Assembly: GCF_001831475.1 (NCBI RefSeq)
Contig: NZ_CP017688.1
Coordinates: 620,001 to 684,000, forward strand
Source: Flavobacterium crassostreae
GTDB lineage: Bacteria; Bacteroidota; Bacteroidia; Flavobacteriales; Flavobacteriaceae
Reading direction: 5' to 3'
Length of the DNA: 64,000 nt
Positions 54,500-62,671 of this stretch are shown piece after piece; the first letter of the stretch is position 1; each line of letters begins with the position of its first letter. The notes below the pieces were generated by a model that worked only from the letters and a program-made list of their open reading frames with translations, did not search any database and was not told the origin of the DNA. The translations under genes and the position numbers were made by a program.

Positions 54500-55207
54500 T
54501 TACTCCAAAATCTTGATTGGAACTTTGTTTTTACTTTCAATAATACCATTGTAAACTTTTACATTATTTGCTTCAATAGTCTTTAAAATATCATTTGGCA
54601 AAACATTTTTGTAGTTAGAAGAATCACTTGCAATTGATAATTTAGAGTAGTACTTTTTATTAGAATCTAAACTTACATATCCCTGCCTTACTGCATCAAA
54701 ATTTATAGGTTTGTTTAAATTAATAGTATAATAAAAAAAGATAGTTTCATTAGGATGGATAAAGAAAATATTATTTCTTTCATACAATCCAAAATATTTT
54801 AGATTAGTCTTATTCCTTAATCTACTCTCGTTTACATTAAAATCTTCAAACATAAAATTTATACCTTTTTCAGTTTCTAAATCTTGATGCCTGTATCTCT
54901 TTATCTCATATTTGGATTCAATATTTTTATCATCATAAATACGTAAATTAACTCCATTTTTGTAAACTGCTGTCTTTGATAAAAGATCTTGCTCAGTTAA
55001 ATTATTTATAAAAAATATCTCGTTAGAATTATTCTTTAAACTGTACTTAACTATGTTTATTGAATCTTTATCACTATTTTTAGAATAACTAACAATATTT
55101 TCATTCAATAACGATAGTTCTAAATCGTTTTTTTTATCGGTTTTATTACATCTTATAAAAAGTGGTAAAGCAGATAAAACAATAATTATTAGTGCTGTTT
55201 TTCTCAT
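54500..55207 (-). CDS. candidate immunity lipoprotein of the main Rhs toxin
   Basis: 235 residues from ATG 55207, overlapping the Rhs stop codon as ATGA, which implies coupled translation. N-terminus MRKTALIIIVLSALPLFIRC gives a lipobox-like Cys20. LELSLLNENIVS near the start and ESKNKVPIKILE at the end are the shared immunity-family pattern. It should bind or shield against the HEYRH tip in the periplasm. Confidence 0.7.
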   Translation of the reverse strand: MRKTALIIIVLSALPLFIRCNKTDKKNDLELSLLNENIVSYSKNSDKDSINIVKYSLKNNSNEIFFINNLTEQDLLSKTAVYKNGVNLRIYDDKNIESKYEIKRYRHQDLETEKGINFMFEDFNVNESRLRNKTNLKYFGLYERNNIFFIHPNETIFFYYTINLNKPINFDAVRQGYVSLDSNKKYYSKLSIASDSSNYKNVLPNDILKTIEANNVKVYNGIIESKNKVPIKILE

Positions 55208-56397
55208 TTTGCCCAAAAGTTTAACATATTGTGATAATTTTGATTCATTCTTGACAAAACATAAGGCTGATTATCTCCAAAACGATATTGTGCAGAATAA
55301 GCATCTAATTCCATCATATACCATTTTCCGCCTTCACCACGATATCCATCGCCGTAAAGTTTTCCCCAAGCTTCATAACGATTATCGTATCTTTTACCTC
55401 CTACAGTATATGGTGCGAAATATTGAAATGCGTGTCTATATTCGTGAAATAAAACTCCTGCAAAATAAAGATTATTTTTAGATGACAACAGCCCTTTGTT
55501 TAAATCCACATTACCATTTTCTGTAATAGCGACATACTCATTTCCTTCTAAACCATATGAGTGTGTTGGAGAATTTCCAGCTTCATAGCCTTCCGCCAAT
55601 CCATCAACATTTTGATGTAATTTGGCAATACCCGCATCAGATACATCTGCTTTTTGAAATGCAAGAGCTTTGTTCTTAAATCTTGATAAAAGAGTGCGTC
55701 TTTGGTCTATTTTATGCATCGCGTGATTCAGCCCACTAACCACCAAACCAGTTACTGCTCCCTGCCAAAAATTACCACCAGTAAGTCGAGCACCCACACC
55801 ACCAGAAACTGTACCAAAAGCGATCATACCAGCACTACCTGTTCCTGAACCTATACCTTTCATACCAGTATTAGGAATACTGCTTCCATTCTCATCAACA
55901 CTTGGGCCTCCACTCCAAACACTACTAGCGATACTACTTAAGGCGCCCGCTGCAAAACCACTCCAAAATTTACCCCCAGAAATTGCTGTCATGCTTCCCT
56001 GAAAAGTGCCGTGTGCAGCTGCCTGAAATGCAGCTCTAGAAAAGAAGTTCGAGAACAAATTTTCTGCCCCTGTACCAATACCAAAGGTTACCGCAGCACT
56101 TGCTGCTCCTATAAAGGTAGCTTTTGCTAAACCTCCAACACTAAAGGGCACATCGCTTAATGCCGCAGTCAAAGTATAAGTTAATGCCGCTACTGCTGCA
56201 CCAATCCCTACAGCGGCCAAGAAAACAATTTCACCACTGGGATCTGTATACTTAAGTGGGTTATTCCAACAATACCCGTACTTGTTGTAGTTTTGAGTAT
56301 TATAAGGCTCTTGAACATAATTGTCGGGTTGCAAGAAACGATGCAATTTGCCATCGTACAAACGTCCGTTCATATGTATGAGTCCTACGCTTTGCAA
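55204..56397 (-). CDS. Rhs toxin, C-terminal part with HExxH tip
   Basis: 397 residues from the TTG at 56397; the frame is open further to 56640. Residues 1-55 hold the end of the Rhs core with the boundary YTDPSGE (NGRLYDGKLHRFLQPDNY, then YGYCWNNPLKYTDPSGE). A hydrophobic Gly/Ala-rich segment (residues about 57-230) with the linker TGLVVSGLNHAMHKI follows, then the toxin tip with FHEYRHAFQYF (HExxH) ending NFWAK. It lacks the long N-terminal Rhs shell, so it is a truncated gene or the last part of one. Overlaps its immunity gene by 4 bp. Confidence 0.75.
   Translation of the reverse strand: MQSVGLIHMNGRLYDGKLHRFLQPDNYVQEPYNTQNYNKYGYCWNNPLKYTDPSGEIVFLAAVGIGAAVAALTYTLTAALSDVPFSVGGLAKATFIGAASAAVTFGIGTGAENLFSNFFSRAAFQAAAHGTFQGSMTAISGGKFWSGFAAGALSSIASSVWSGGPSVDENGSSIPNTGMKGIGSGTGSAGMIAFGTVSGGVGARLTGGNFWQGAVTGLVVSGLNHAMHKIDQRRTLLSRFKNKALAFQKADVSDAGIAKLHQNVDGLAEGYEAGNSPTHSYGLEGNEYVAITENGNVDLNKGLLSSKNNLYFAGVLFHEYRHAFQYFAPYTVGGKRYDNRYEAWGKLYGDGYRGEGGKWYMMELDAYSAQYRFGDNQPYVLSRMNQNYHNMLNFWAK
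55710..55782 (-). repeat. Rhs linker repeat, copy 1 (in main gene)
   Basis: Encodes TGGNFWQGAVTGLVVSGLNHAMHKI. Reference copy for the three orphan tips. Confidence 0.8.
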
Positions 56398-56640
56398 ATG
56401 CTCATGCCCTGTATAACCTCGGTCTAAAATCGTTAGGCCTGCTAGTATATTGCCAGCACCGTCTTGTACTTTTACAATAGTTCCCCAAGCATCAAATAAG
56501 CGCTTTTCTACTACTTTTCCTGTTTGATCACTTACAGCAACAATTGATCCTTGGTAATCTCTGTGTAAATATAAATAATTTTGTGTAGTTCCATCGCTTT
56601 TTAATACAATAGGCGCACTGTATCCATCGTTCTGGCGTAT
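56398..56640 (-). pseudogene. upstream remnant of the Rhs core
   Basis: In frame with the Rhs ORF and coding for Rhs YD-repeat core (NYLYLHRDYQGSIVAV, then RLFDAWGTIVKVQDG and LDRGYTGHEHLQ). It stops at an in-frame TAA (56641-56643), beyond which no Rhs sequence is seen. A whole Rhs protein would have well over a thousand more residues, so the gene's 5' end has been lost. Confidence 0.75.
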
Positions 56641-56747
56641 TTATCTAGCTTTGCAACAATAAATAAAATGGAAAGAAATTTATATTTTTTGAGTTGTTAG
56701 ATTCCTTCTTTGCCAAAAAAACAAATTTCTTTACACCTCAAAAACCC

Positions 56748-56823
56748 TAGCCCAGATGGAAACGGCATCCTGTTGTGCCAGGGTTTGGCACAACAGATAG
56801 AGTGTACAGCTGGAAATAGCTCC
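56748..56823 (+). repeat. dispersed hairpin element, copy C
   Basis: Left flank TAGCCCAGATGGAAACGGC, stem ATCCTGTTGTGCCA with TGGCACAACAGAT, right flank ACAGCTGGAAATAGCTCC. Its stem is GC-richer than those in A and B yet fully paired. Confidence 0.8.
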
Positions 56824-56828
56824 TAAAC

Positions 56829-56859
56829 TTTGCTGCTCTAAAACTTTTGCGTACTTTTG
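56829..56859 (+). promoter_or_regulatory. consensus promoter for trhO
   Basis: TTTG (56829-56832), 19 bp spacer, TACTTTTG (56852-56859): the full Bacteroidota TTTG-N19-TAnnTTTG pattern, starting 6 bp after hairpin element C and 35 bp upstream of the start codon. Confidence 0.7.
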
Positions 56860-56894
56860 GGGCAATAATTTTTCACCCTTAAACCGTTTATAGC

Positions 56895-58271
56895 ATGCAA
56901 CTGTATAACACTTTAAGCGCAGAAGAAAGAGCCATCATGATTGATGATGCCGGAAAACAAAGGCTTACTTTGTCTTTCTATGCTTATGCGCAAATCTCAG
57001 ATCCAACTCAATTTAGAAATGATTTATTCCGTGCTTGGGATCCGCTGGTGGTTCTTGGTCGAATATATGTAGCCTCCGAGGGGATTAATGCGCAGTTATC
57101 GCTACCCGCAGATAATTTCTATGCTTTTAAAGACACTATTGAAAAGTATGATTTCATGCAAGGCATGCGATTGAATATTGCTGTAGAGCAAGACGATCAT
57201 TCGTTCTTAAAGCTGACCATTAAAGTACGTGACAAGATTGTTGCAGATGGTTTGAATGATGCAACTTTTGATGTAACCAATATTGGGGTGCACTTAAAGG
57301 CGAAAGAATTTAACGAAATATTGGACGATCCAAATACTATTGTAGTAGATTTTAGAAACCATTATGAGAGTGAAATTGGCTATTTTAAAGGCGCAATTAC
57401 TCCTGATGTGGATACTTTTAGAGAATCGTTGCCGATTATCAACGAGCAATTACAAAATTTTAAAGAAGATAAAAACTTAGTGATGTATTGCACCGGAGGA
57501 ATCCGTTGTGAGAAAGCTTCGGCATACTTTAAACACCAAGGCTTTAAAAAGGTGTTCCAGCTTGAAGGCGGAATTATCAATTATGCCAAACAGATTAAAG
57601 AGGAAAAATTAGAGAGCAAATTTATAGGTAAAAACTTTGTATTTGACCACCGCTTAGGCGAAAGGATCACGGACGATATTGTTTCCCAATGCCACCAATG
57701 CGGAAAACCTTGTGATGTGCATACCAATTGCATCAACGAAGGCTGTCATTTGTTGTTTATTCAATGCGAAGAATGTGCTCAAGCCATGCAGGGCTGTTGT
57801 TCTGCGGCTTGTGTGGATGTGATTCATTTGCCTGAAGAGGAGCAAAAAGCAATTAGAAGAGGGATTAAAAACGGAAATAAAATTTTCAAAAAAGGAAAAT
57901 CGGAGGTATTGACTTTCAAAAACAGAGCAGCCAACCAAGATCCTTTGGCAGCTGTTCCTAATTTGGCAGATTTGACCAAATCCAAGGCATTGGCAAAAAA
58001 AATACCAAAAATAAAAAAACAATACATAGGTAGAGGCACGCACTTTTATCCAAAATCCAGCATTGGTCAATTTGCAATTGAAGAAAATGAAATTAAAGTT
58101 GGCGACACGATTTTGATTAAAGGATCCACTACTGGAGAGCAACAATTGGTAATTACGGATATGCAAGTAAATGACGCAAAAGCAACTAAGGCCGTTGCGG
58201 AGGATATTTGTACTTTTAAATTGCCTTTTAGAATTCGATTATCGGATAAATTATATAAGGTTTTGGATTAA
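56895..58271 (+). CDS. trhO: tRNA uridine(34) hydroxylase TrhO with C-terminal extension
   Basis: 458 residues. N-terminal acylphosphatase-like domain (LSFYAYAQISDP, then VASEGINAQLS), rhodanese domain (IVVDFRNHYESEIG, catalytic Cys near 199 in MYCTGGIRCEKA), and a Cys-rich zinc segment (CHQCGKPC, CEECAQAMQGCC). These make 5-hydroxyuridine at the tRNA wobble position with oxygen. Residues about 320-458 extend beyond the usual E. coli length (350) and end in a small beta domain (IKVGDTILIKGSTTGEQQLV). Confidence 0.92.
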   Translation: MQLYNTLSAEERAIMIDDAGKQRLTLSFYAYAQISDPTQFRNDLFRAWDPLVVLGRIYVASEGINAQLSLPADNFYAFKDTIEKYDFMQGMRLNIAVEQDDHSFLKLTIKVRDKIVADGLNDATFDVTNIGVHLKAKEFNEILDDPNTIVVDFRNHYESEIGYFKGAITPDVDTFRESLPIINEQLQNFKEDKNLVMYCTGGIRCEKASAYFKHQGFKKVFQLEGGIINYAKQIKEEKLESKFIGKNFVFDHRLGERITDDIVSQCHQCGKPCDVHTNCINEGCHLLFIQCEECAQAMQGCCSAACVDVIHLPEEEQKAIRRGIKNGNKIFKKGKSEVLTFKNRAANQDPLAAVPNLADLTKSKALAKKIPKIKKQYIGRGTHFYPKSSIGQFAIEENEIKVGDTILIKGSTTGEQQLVITDMQVNDAKATKAVAEDICTFKLPFRIRLSDKLYKVLD

Positions 58272-58291
58272 AACCCAAGCCGTTCTATTTT

Positions 58292-58329
58292 AAAATGCTT
58301 GTTTGTAGTAGTTACAAACAGGCATTTTT
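58292..58329 (+). terminator. terminator of trhO
   Basis: 16-bp stem (58292-58307 with 58313-58328, one G-T pair), 5-base loop and TTTT tail, 20 bp after the trhO stop. Confidence 0.85.
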
Positions 58330-58364
58330 GGTATAATATACTTACATCCATGTAGTTGGTAAGT

Positions 58365-58397
58365 TTTGCAACTTAACCTTAAAAAATACTATCTTTA
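58365..58397 (+). promoter_or_regulatory. weak promoter for ricT-gldH-PBP
   Basis: TTTG (58365-58368), 21-bp spacer, TATCTTTA (58390-58397; last base differs from TAnnTTTG). It lies 57 bp before the ricT ATG. Confidence 0.35.
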
Positions 58398-58454
58398 CAC
58401 ATTAATCGTTTTAAGAACTTAAGTTGTGCTAGTCACAACACTACATATAAAATT

Positions 58455-59798
58455 ATGGCATGTACAAGTTGTTCAACTTCGGATGGTGGCGCACCTAAGG
58501 GTTGTAAAAATAATGGAACTTGCGGCACGGATAGCTGCAACAAATTAACTGTTTTTGATTGGCTGGCTAATATTAGTTTACCTAACGGAGAAGCTCCTTT
58601 TGATTGCGTAGAGGTACGTTTTAAAAATGGAAGAAAAGAGTTTTATCGTAACTCCGAAAAACTAACCTTATCTATCGGAGATATTGTAGCCACAGTGGCT
58701 TCGCCGGGTCATGATATTGGTATTGTAACCCTTACCGGGGAGTTGGTAAAAATCCAAATGAAGAAAAAAGGAGCCAATTATAAAGGCAACGAAATTCCAA
58801 AAATATACCGTAAAGCATCCCAAAAAGATATTGACATTTGGTCCACAGCACGCGATAAAGAAGAACCAATGAAAGTTCGGGCCAGAGAATTGGCTATTGC
58901 GCACAAATTAGAAATGAAAATATCCGATATTGAATTTCAAGGAGATGGATCTAAGGCTACCTTTTATTATACGGCCAATGATCGGGTAGACTTTAGAATG
59001 TTAATCAAGGATTTTGCCAAAGAGTTTAGTACCCGCGTAGAGATGAAACAAGTAGGTTTCCGTCAAGAAGCTGCTCGTTTGGGCGGTATTGGATCCTGTG
59101 GTAGAGAACTTTGTTGCTCTACTTGGCTAACCGATTTTAGAAGCGTCAACACCTCTGCAGCACGCTACCAACAACTCTCTCTAAACCCTCAAAAGTTAGC
59201 AGGACAATGCGGCAAATTAAAATGCTGCTTGAACTACGAATTAGACACCTACATGGATGCTTTAAAAGGTTTTCCGGATTTTGAAACCAAATTAGTCACC
59301 GAAAAAGGAGACGCTATTTGTCAAAAACAAGATATCTTTAAAGGGCTAATGTGGTTTGCCTATACCAATAATTTTGCCAATTGGCACATCCTAAAAATTG
59401 ACAAGGTAAAAGAAATCATTGCCGAAAATAAATTAAAGAACAAAGTATCTGCTCTAGAAGACTATGCTATAGAAATCATTCCAGAAGCAACCAAAGACTT
59501 TAATAACGCCATGGGGCAAGAGAGTTTAACGCGTTTTGACCAGCCCAAAAAAGGCCGAAGACCTAGCCGAAAACCCACCAAAAAAGCATCCGAAAATGCC
59601 ATTGTACCCAATTCTAGAAAACCAATAGAGAACAAAAGACCTATTGAGAACAAAGCACCTTCTGGCAACAAAAGACCAATTCGCAAAAAACCAACCAATC
59701 CAGAGGCCAGAAAACCTGCCGCAAACAATGCCGCAAATAACCCGGCAGCACCAGCCAGAAAACCAATAATTATTAAAAAAAATGACGCTAAAAAATAG
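58455..59798 (+). CDS. ricT: PSP1-domain RicT (YaaT)-like protein
   Basis: 447 residues: a short Cys-rich N-terminus (CTSCSTSDGG, then CGTDSC), the PSP1 domain (GIVTLTGEL, then KIQMKKKG) and a C-terminal half with GGIGSCGRELCCSTW and CGKLKCCLNYE cysteines that bind an iron-sulfur cluster in the Bacillus complex with RicA and RicF. A low-complexity Lys/Pro/Asn tail follows (RKPTKKASE, NKRPIENKAPS). In Bacillus Ric affects mRNA maturation; the role here is unknown. Overlaps gldH by 17 bp. Confidence 0.88.
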   Translation: MACTSCSTSDGGAPKGCKNNGTCGTDSCNKLTVFDWLANISLPNGEAPFDCVEVRFKNGRKEFYRNSEKLTLSIGDIVATVASPGHDIGIVTLTGELVKIQMKKKGANYKGNEIPKIYRKASQKDIDIWSTARDKEEPMKVRARELAIAHKLEMKISDIEFQGDGSKATFYYTANDRVDFRMLIKDFAKEFSTRVEMKQVGFRQEAARLGGIGSCGRELCCSTWLTDFRSVNTSAARYQQLSLNPQKLAGQCGKLKCCLNYELDTYMDALKGFPDFETKLVTEKGDAICQKQDIFKGLMWFAYTNNFANWHILKIDKVKEIIAENKLKNKVSALEDYAIEIIPEATKDFNNAMGQESLTRFDQPKKGRRPSRKPTKKASENAIVPNSRKPIENKRPIENKAPSGNKRPIRKKPTNPEARKPAANNAANNPAAPARKPIIIKKNDAKK

Positions 59799-60261
59799 TA
59801 TTTTAGTTCTTCTGATGGCAGTACTCTTTTTTTCTTGTGATAAAAAAAGAGTATTTGATCAGTACCAATCCGTAGGAAGTGCGTGGCACAAAGACAGTGT
59901 GCTTTCTTTTAATTTACCCGAATTAGATTCTACCAAAAGATACCACTTATTTATCACCATCAGGAACAACAACAACTATCCTTTTAACAACCTGTTTTTA
60001 ATTGCGTCTCTAGAAAAACCAAATGGATACACCAAAGTAGACACCCTAGAGTACCAAATGGCAGCGGCAGATGGCAGCCTATTGGGCAACGGATTTACAG
60101 ATATCAAAGAGAGTAAATTAGTCTACAAAAACAACGTGCGTTTTAGAGGAAAATACAAAGTCAATATCCAGCAAGCCGTAAGAGAAACAGGCAAAATACC
60201 TGGCGTAACTGCCCTAGAAGGCGTTACAGAAGTAGGTTTACGAATAGAAAACATAGAATAA
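59782..60261 (+). CDS. gldH: gliding motility lipoprotein GldH
   Basis: 159-residue lipoprotein (LFFSCD, Cys19), family-typical FDQYQSVGSAWHKDSVLSF and ITIRNNNNYPFNNLFL. GldH is needed for gliding motility and type IX secretion in F. johnsoniae. Its start overlaps ricT by 17 bp and it ends 6 bp before the PBP gene, matching the conserved ricT-gldH-PBP order. Confidence 0.93.
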   Translation: MTLKNSILVLLMAVLFFSCDKKRVFDQYQSVGSAWHKDSVLSFNLPELDSTKRYHLFITIRNNNNYPFNNLFLIASLEKPNGYTKVDTLEYQMAAADGSLLGNGFTDIKESKLVYKNNVRFRGKYKVNIQQAVRETGKIPGVTALEGVTEVGLRIENIE

Positions 60262-60267
60262 CAAGAC

Positions 60268-62562
60268 ATGGCAGCTAAAAAAAACACTCCAAACAACAGC
60301 AGTTTTAAGAACTATACCAAAACCTTTTGGAAAATTTTCTTGTACGGTCTAACCGCAGTAATTTTATTTTTTCTATTTGCCTCCTGGGGGCTATTTGGTT
60401 CCATGCCCTCCTTTGAAGATTTAGAAAACCCAGACTCCAATCTAGCCACCGAAATTATTTCGTCCGATGGAGTCGTGATTGGTAAATATTTTCAAAAAAA
60501 CCGATCCCAACTAAAATATTCTGACCTTCCCAAAAACTTTATCGACGCCTTAGTAGCCACCGAAGACGAACGTTTCTACCAACACTCCGGTATTGACGCC
60601 AGAGGAACCATAAGAGCCGTTGCAAGTTTAGGAACCAGCGGTGGAGCCAGTACCCTAACCCAACAGCTAGCCAAACAATTATTTCATGGCGAAGGCTCCA
60701 AGTTTCTGCCATTTAGAATTGTACAAAAAATAAAAGAATGGATTATAGCCATCCGATTAGAGCGACAATACACCAAAAACGAAATACTAACCATGTACTG
60801 TAACGTATATGATTTTGGAAACTTCTCCGTAGGTGTCAGCTCTGCTGCACAAACCTATTTTTCCAAAGAACCCAAAGATCTAACCATAGACGAGTCTGCA
60901 ATATTGGTCGGAATGTTCAAAAATTCAACACTATACAACCCCGTTAGAAACCCACAAGGCGTAAAAAACCGCCGAAACGTAGTTCTGGCCCAAATGGAAA
61001 AAGGCCACATGATCTCTAAGGATCAAAAAGAAAAACTCCAAAACCTACCTATTGCACTAAAATTCAAATTAGAAAGCCATAGAGAAGGAACCGCCACCTA
61101 TTTCAGAGAGTATTTGCGAGAATACATGAAAAAATGGGCCGAAGAAAACAAAAAACCAGACGGCACAGACTATGACATCTATAAAGACGGCCTAAAAATA
61201 TACACCACCATAGACTCCAGAATGCAACTACACGCCGAAGAAGCCGTAGCAGCACACATGGCCAACCTACAAGAGGAATTTTTTATACAAGCCAAGAAAA
61301 ACAAAAACGCACCCTTTGTAAACATTTCGGATCAAGAAACCCAGCGCATCTTGACCCAAGCCATGAAATCTTCTAACCGTTGGGCGGTTCTGAAATCCTT
61401 AGAAAAAAGTGACGAAGAAATCGTAAAATCCTTTCACGTAAAAACCAAAATGACCGTTTTTACCTGGAAAGGAGAAAAAGACACCCTAATGACCCCAATA
61501 GACTCCATCCGCTATTACAAACACTTTTTGCAATCCGGTCTAATGGCCATGGAGCCACAAACCGGCACCATCAAAGCTTGGGTTGGAGGTATCAACTACA
61601 AATACTTTCAGTACGATCACGTAGGCCAAGGCGCCAGACAAGTAGGCTCCACCTTCAAACCCTTTGTTTATGCCACCGCAATAGAACAGCTAAACATGTC
61701 TCCATGTGACTCCATCATTGACGCACCCTACACCATACCCGTAGGGCGCCATCACGTAACAGCCACCTGGACCCCACGCAATTCCAACAACAAATACACC
61801 GGAATGATAACGCTCAAAAAAGCCTTAGCCAACTCCATCAATACCGTATCGGCAAAACTAATGGACAAAGTAGGCCCCGAAGCCGTAGTAAAACTAACCC
61901 ATAAATTAGGCATCAAGTCCGAAATCCCCTTACAACCCTCCATTGCACTTGGAGCCGTAGACATTACCGTAGAAGACATGGTAGCCGCCTACAGCACCTT
62001 TGCCAACCAAGGAGTCTACACCAAACCCCAATTTCTAAACCGAATCGAAGACAAAAGCGGACTCATAATCTACGAGCCCATCCCAGAATCCCACGATGTC
62101 CTGAACAAAGACATCGCCTTTGCCATCATCAAATTATTAGAAGGAGTAACCGAAGGCGGATCCGGAAACCGATTAAGAACCCAAGGCGGCGGATATGGAT
62201 ACAACCGAATTACCGGATACCCCTACCAATTCACCAATCCAATTGCAGGCAAAACCGGAACCACCCAAAACCAATCCGACGGCTGGTTTATGGGCATGGT
62301 ACCCAACCTAGTAACCGGAGTTTGGGTAGGTTGTGAAGACCGATCCGCCCGATTCAAGAGCATCACCTACGGACAAGGAGCCACCGCAGCCCTACCCGTT
62401 TGGGCCTATTTCATGAAACTATGCTATGCAGATCCAGAACTAAAAGTCTCCAAGTCAGAATTTGAAAGACCCGCAAATCTTTCCGTAAAAGTAGACTGCT
62501 ACACCGCCCCCAAAACAAAAGATACCACGGCAGTACAAGACACAGAAGAGTTTGAATTTTAG
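60268..62562 (+). CDS. class A penicillin-binding protein (PBP1A)
   Basis: 764 residues: N-terminal cytosolic tail and one transmembrane helix (residues about 17-38), a GT51 glycosyltransferase domain (ATEDERFYQHSGIDARG with catalytic Glu, and GGASTLTQQLAKQLF), and a transpeptidase domain with SxxK (STFKPF), SxN (SINTVS) and KTG (AGKTGTTQNQSDGW). Polymerises and cross-links peptidoglycan in the periplasm. Third gene of the ricT-gldH operon. Confidence 0.95.
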   Translation: MAAKKNTPNNSSFKNYTKTFWKIFLYGLTAVILFFLFASWGLFGSMPSFEDLENPDSNLATEIISSDGVVIGKYFQKNRSQLKYSDLPKNFIDALVATEDERFYQHSGIDARGTIRAVASLGTSGGASTLTQQLAKQLFHGEGSKFLPFRIVQKIKEWIIAIRLERQYTKNEILTMYCNVYDFGNFSVGVSSAAQTYFSKEPKDLTIDESAILVGMFKNSTLYNPVRNPQGVKNRRNVVLAQMEKGHMISKDQKEKLQNLPIALKFKLESHREGTATYFREYLREYMKKWAEENKKPDGTDYDIYKDGLKIYTTIDSRMQLHAEEAVAAHMANLQEEFFIQAKKNKNAPFVNISDQETQRILTQAMKSSNRWAVLKSLEKSDEEIVKSFHVKTKMTVFTWKGEKDTLMTPIDSIRYYKHFLQSGLMAMEPQTGTIKAWVGGINYKYFQYDHVGQGARQVGSTFKPFVYATAIEQLNMSPCDSIIDAPYTIPVGRHHVTATWTPRNSNNKYTGMITLKKALANSINTVSAKLMDKVGPEAVVKLTHKLGIKSEIPLQPSIALGAVDITVEDMVAAYSTFANQGVYTKPQFLNRIEDKSGLIIYEPIPESHDVLNKDIAFAIIKLLEGVTEGGSGNRLRTQGGGYGYNRITGYPYQFTNPIAGKTGTTQNQSDGWFMGMVPNLVTGVWVGCEDRSARFKSITYGQGATAALPVWAYFMKLCYADPELKVSKSEFERPANLSVKVDCYTAPKTKDTTAVQDTEEFEF

Positions 62563-62570
62563 ACCAACTC

Positions 62571-62646
62571 GGAGCTCCTTCCAGCTATACGCTATATCTT
62601 TGTGGCGGAACCCCCGCCACAAAGGATGCCGCTACTATCTGGGCTA
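62571..62646 (-). repeat. dispersed hairpin element, copy D (inverted)
   Basis: On minus: TAGCCCAGATAGTAGCGGC, stem ATCCTTTGTGGCGG with CCGCCACAAAGAT, then GTATAGCTGGAAGGAGCTCC. It lies between the PBP and scoA genes and could also act as a terminator. Confidence 0.8.
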
Positions 62647-62671
62647 AAAACCACACTAAATACGCCATTTT

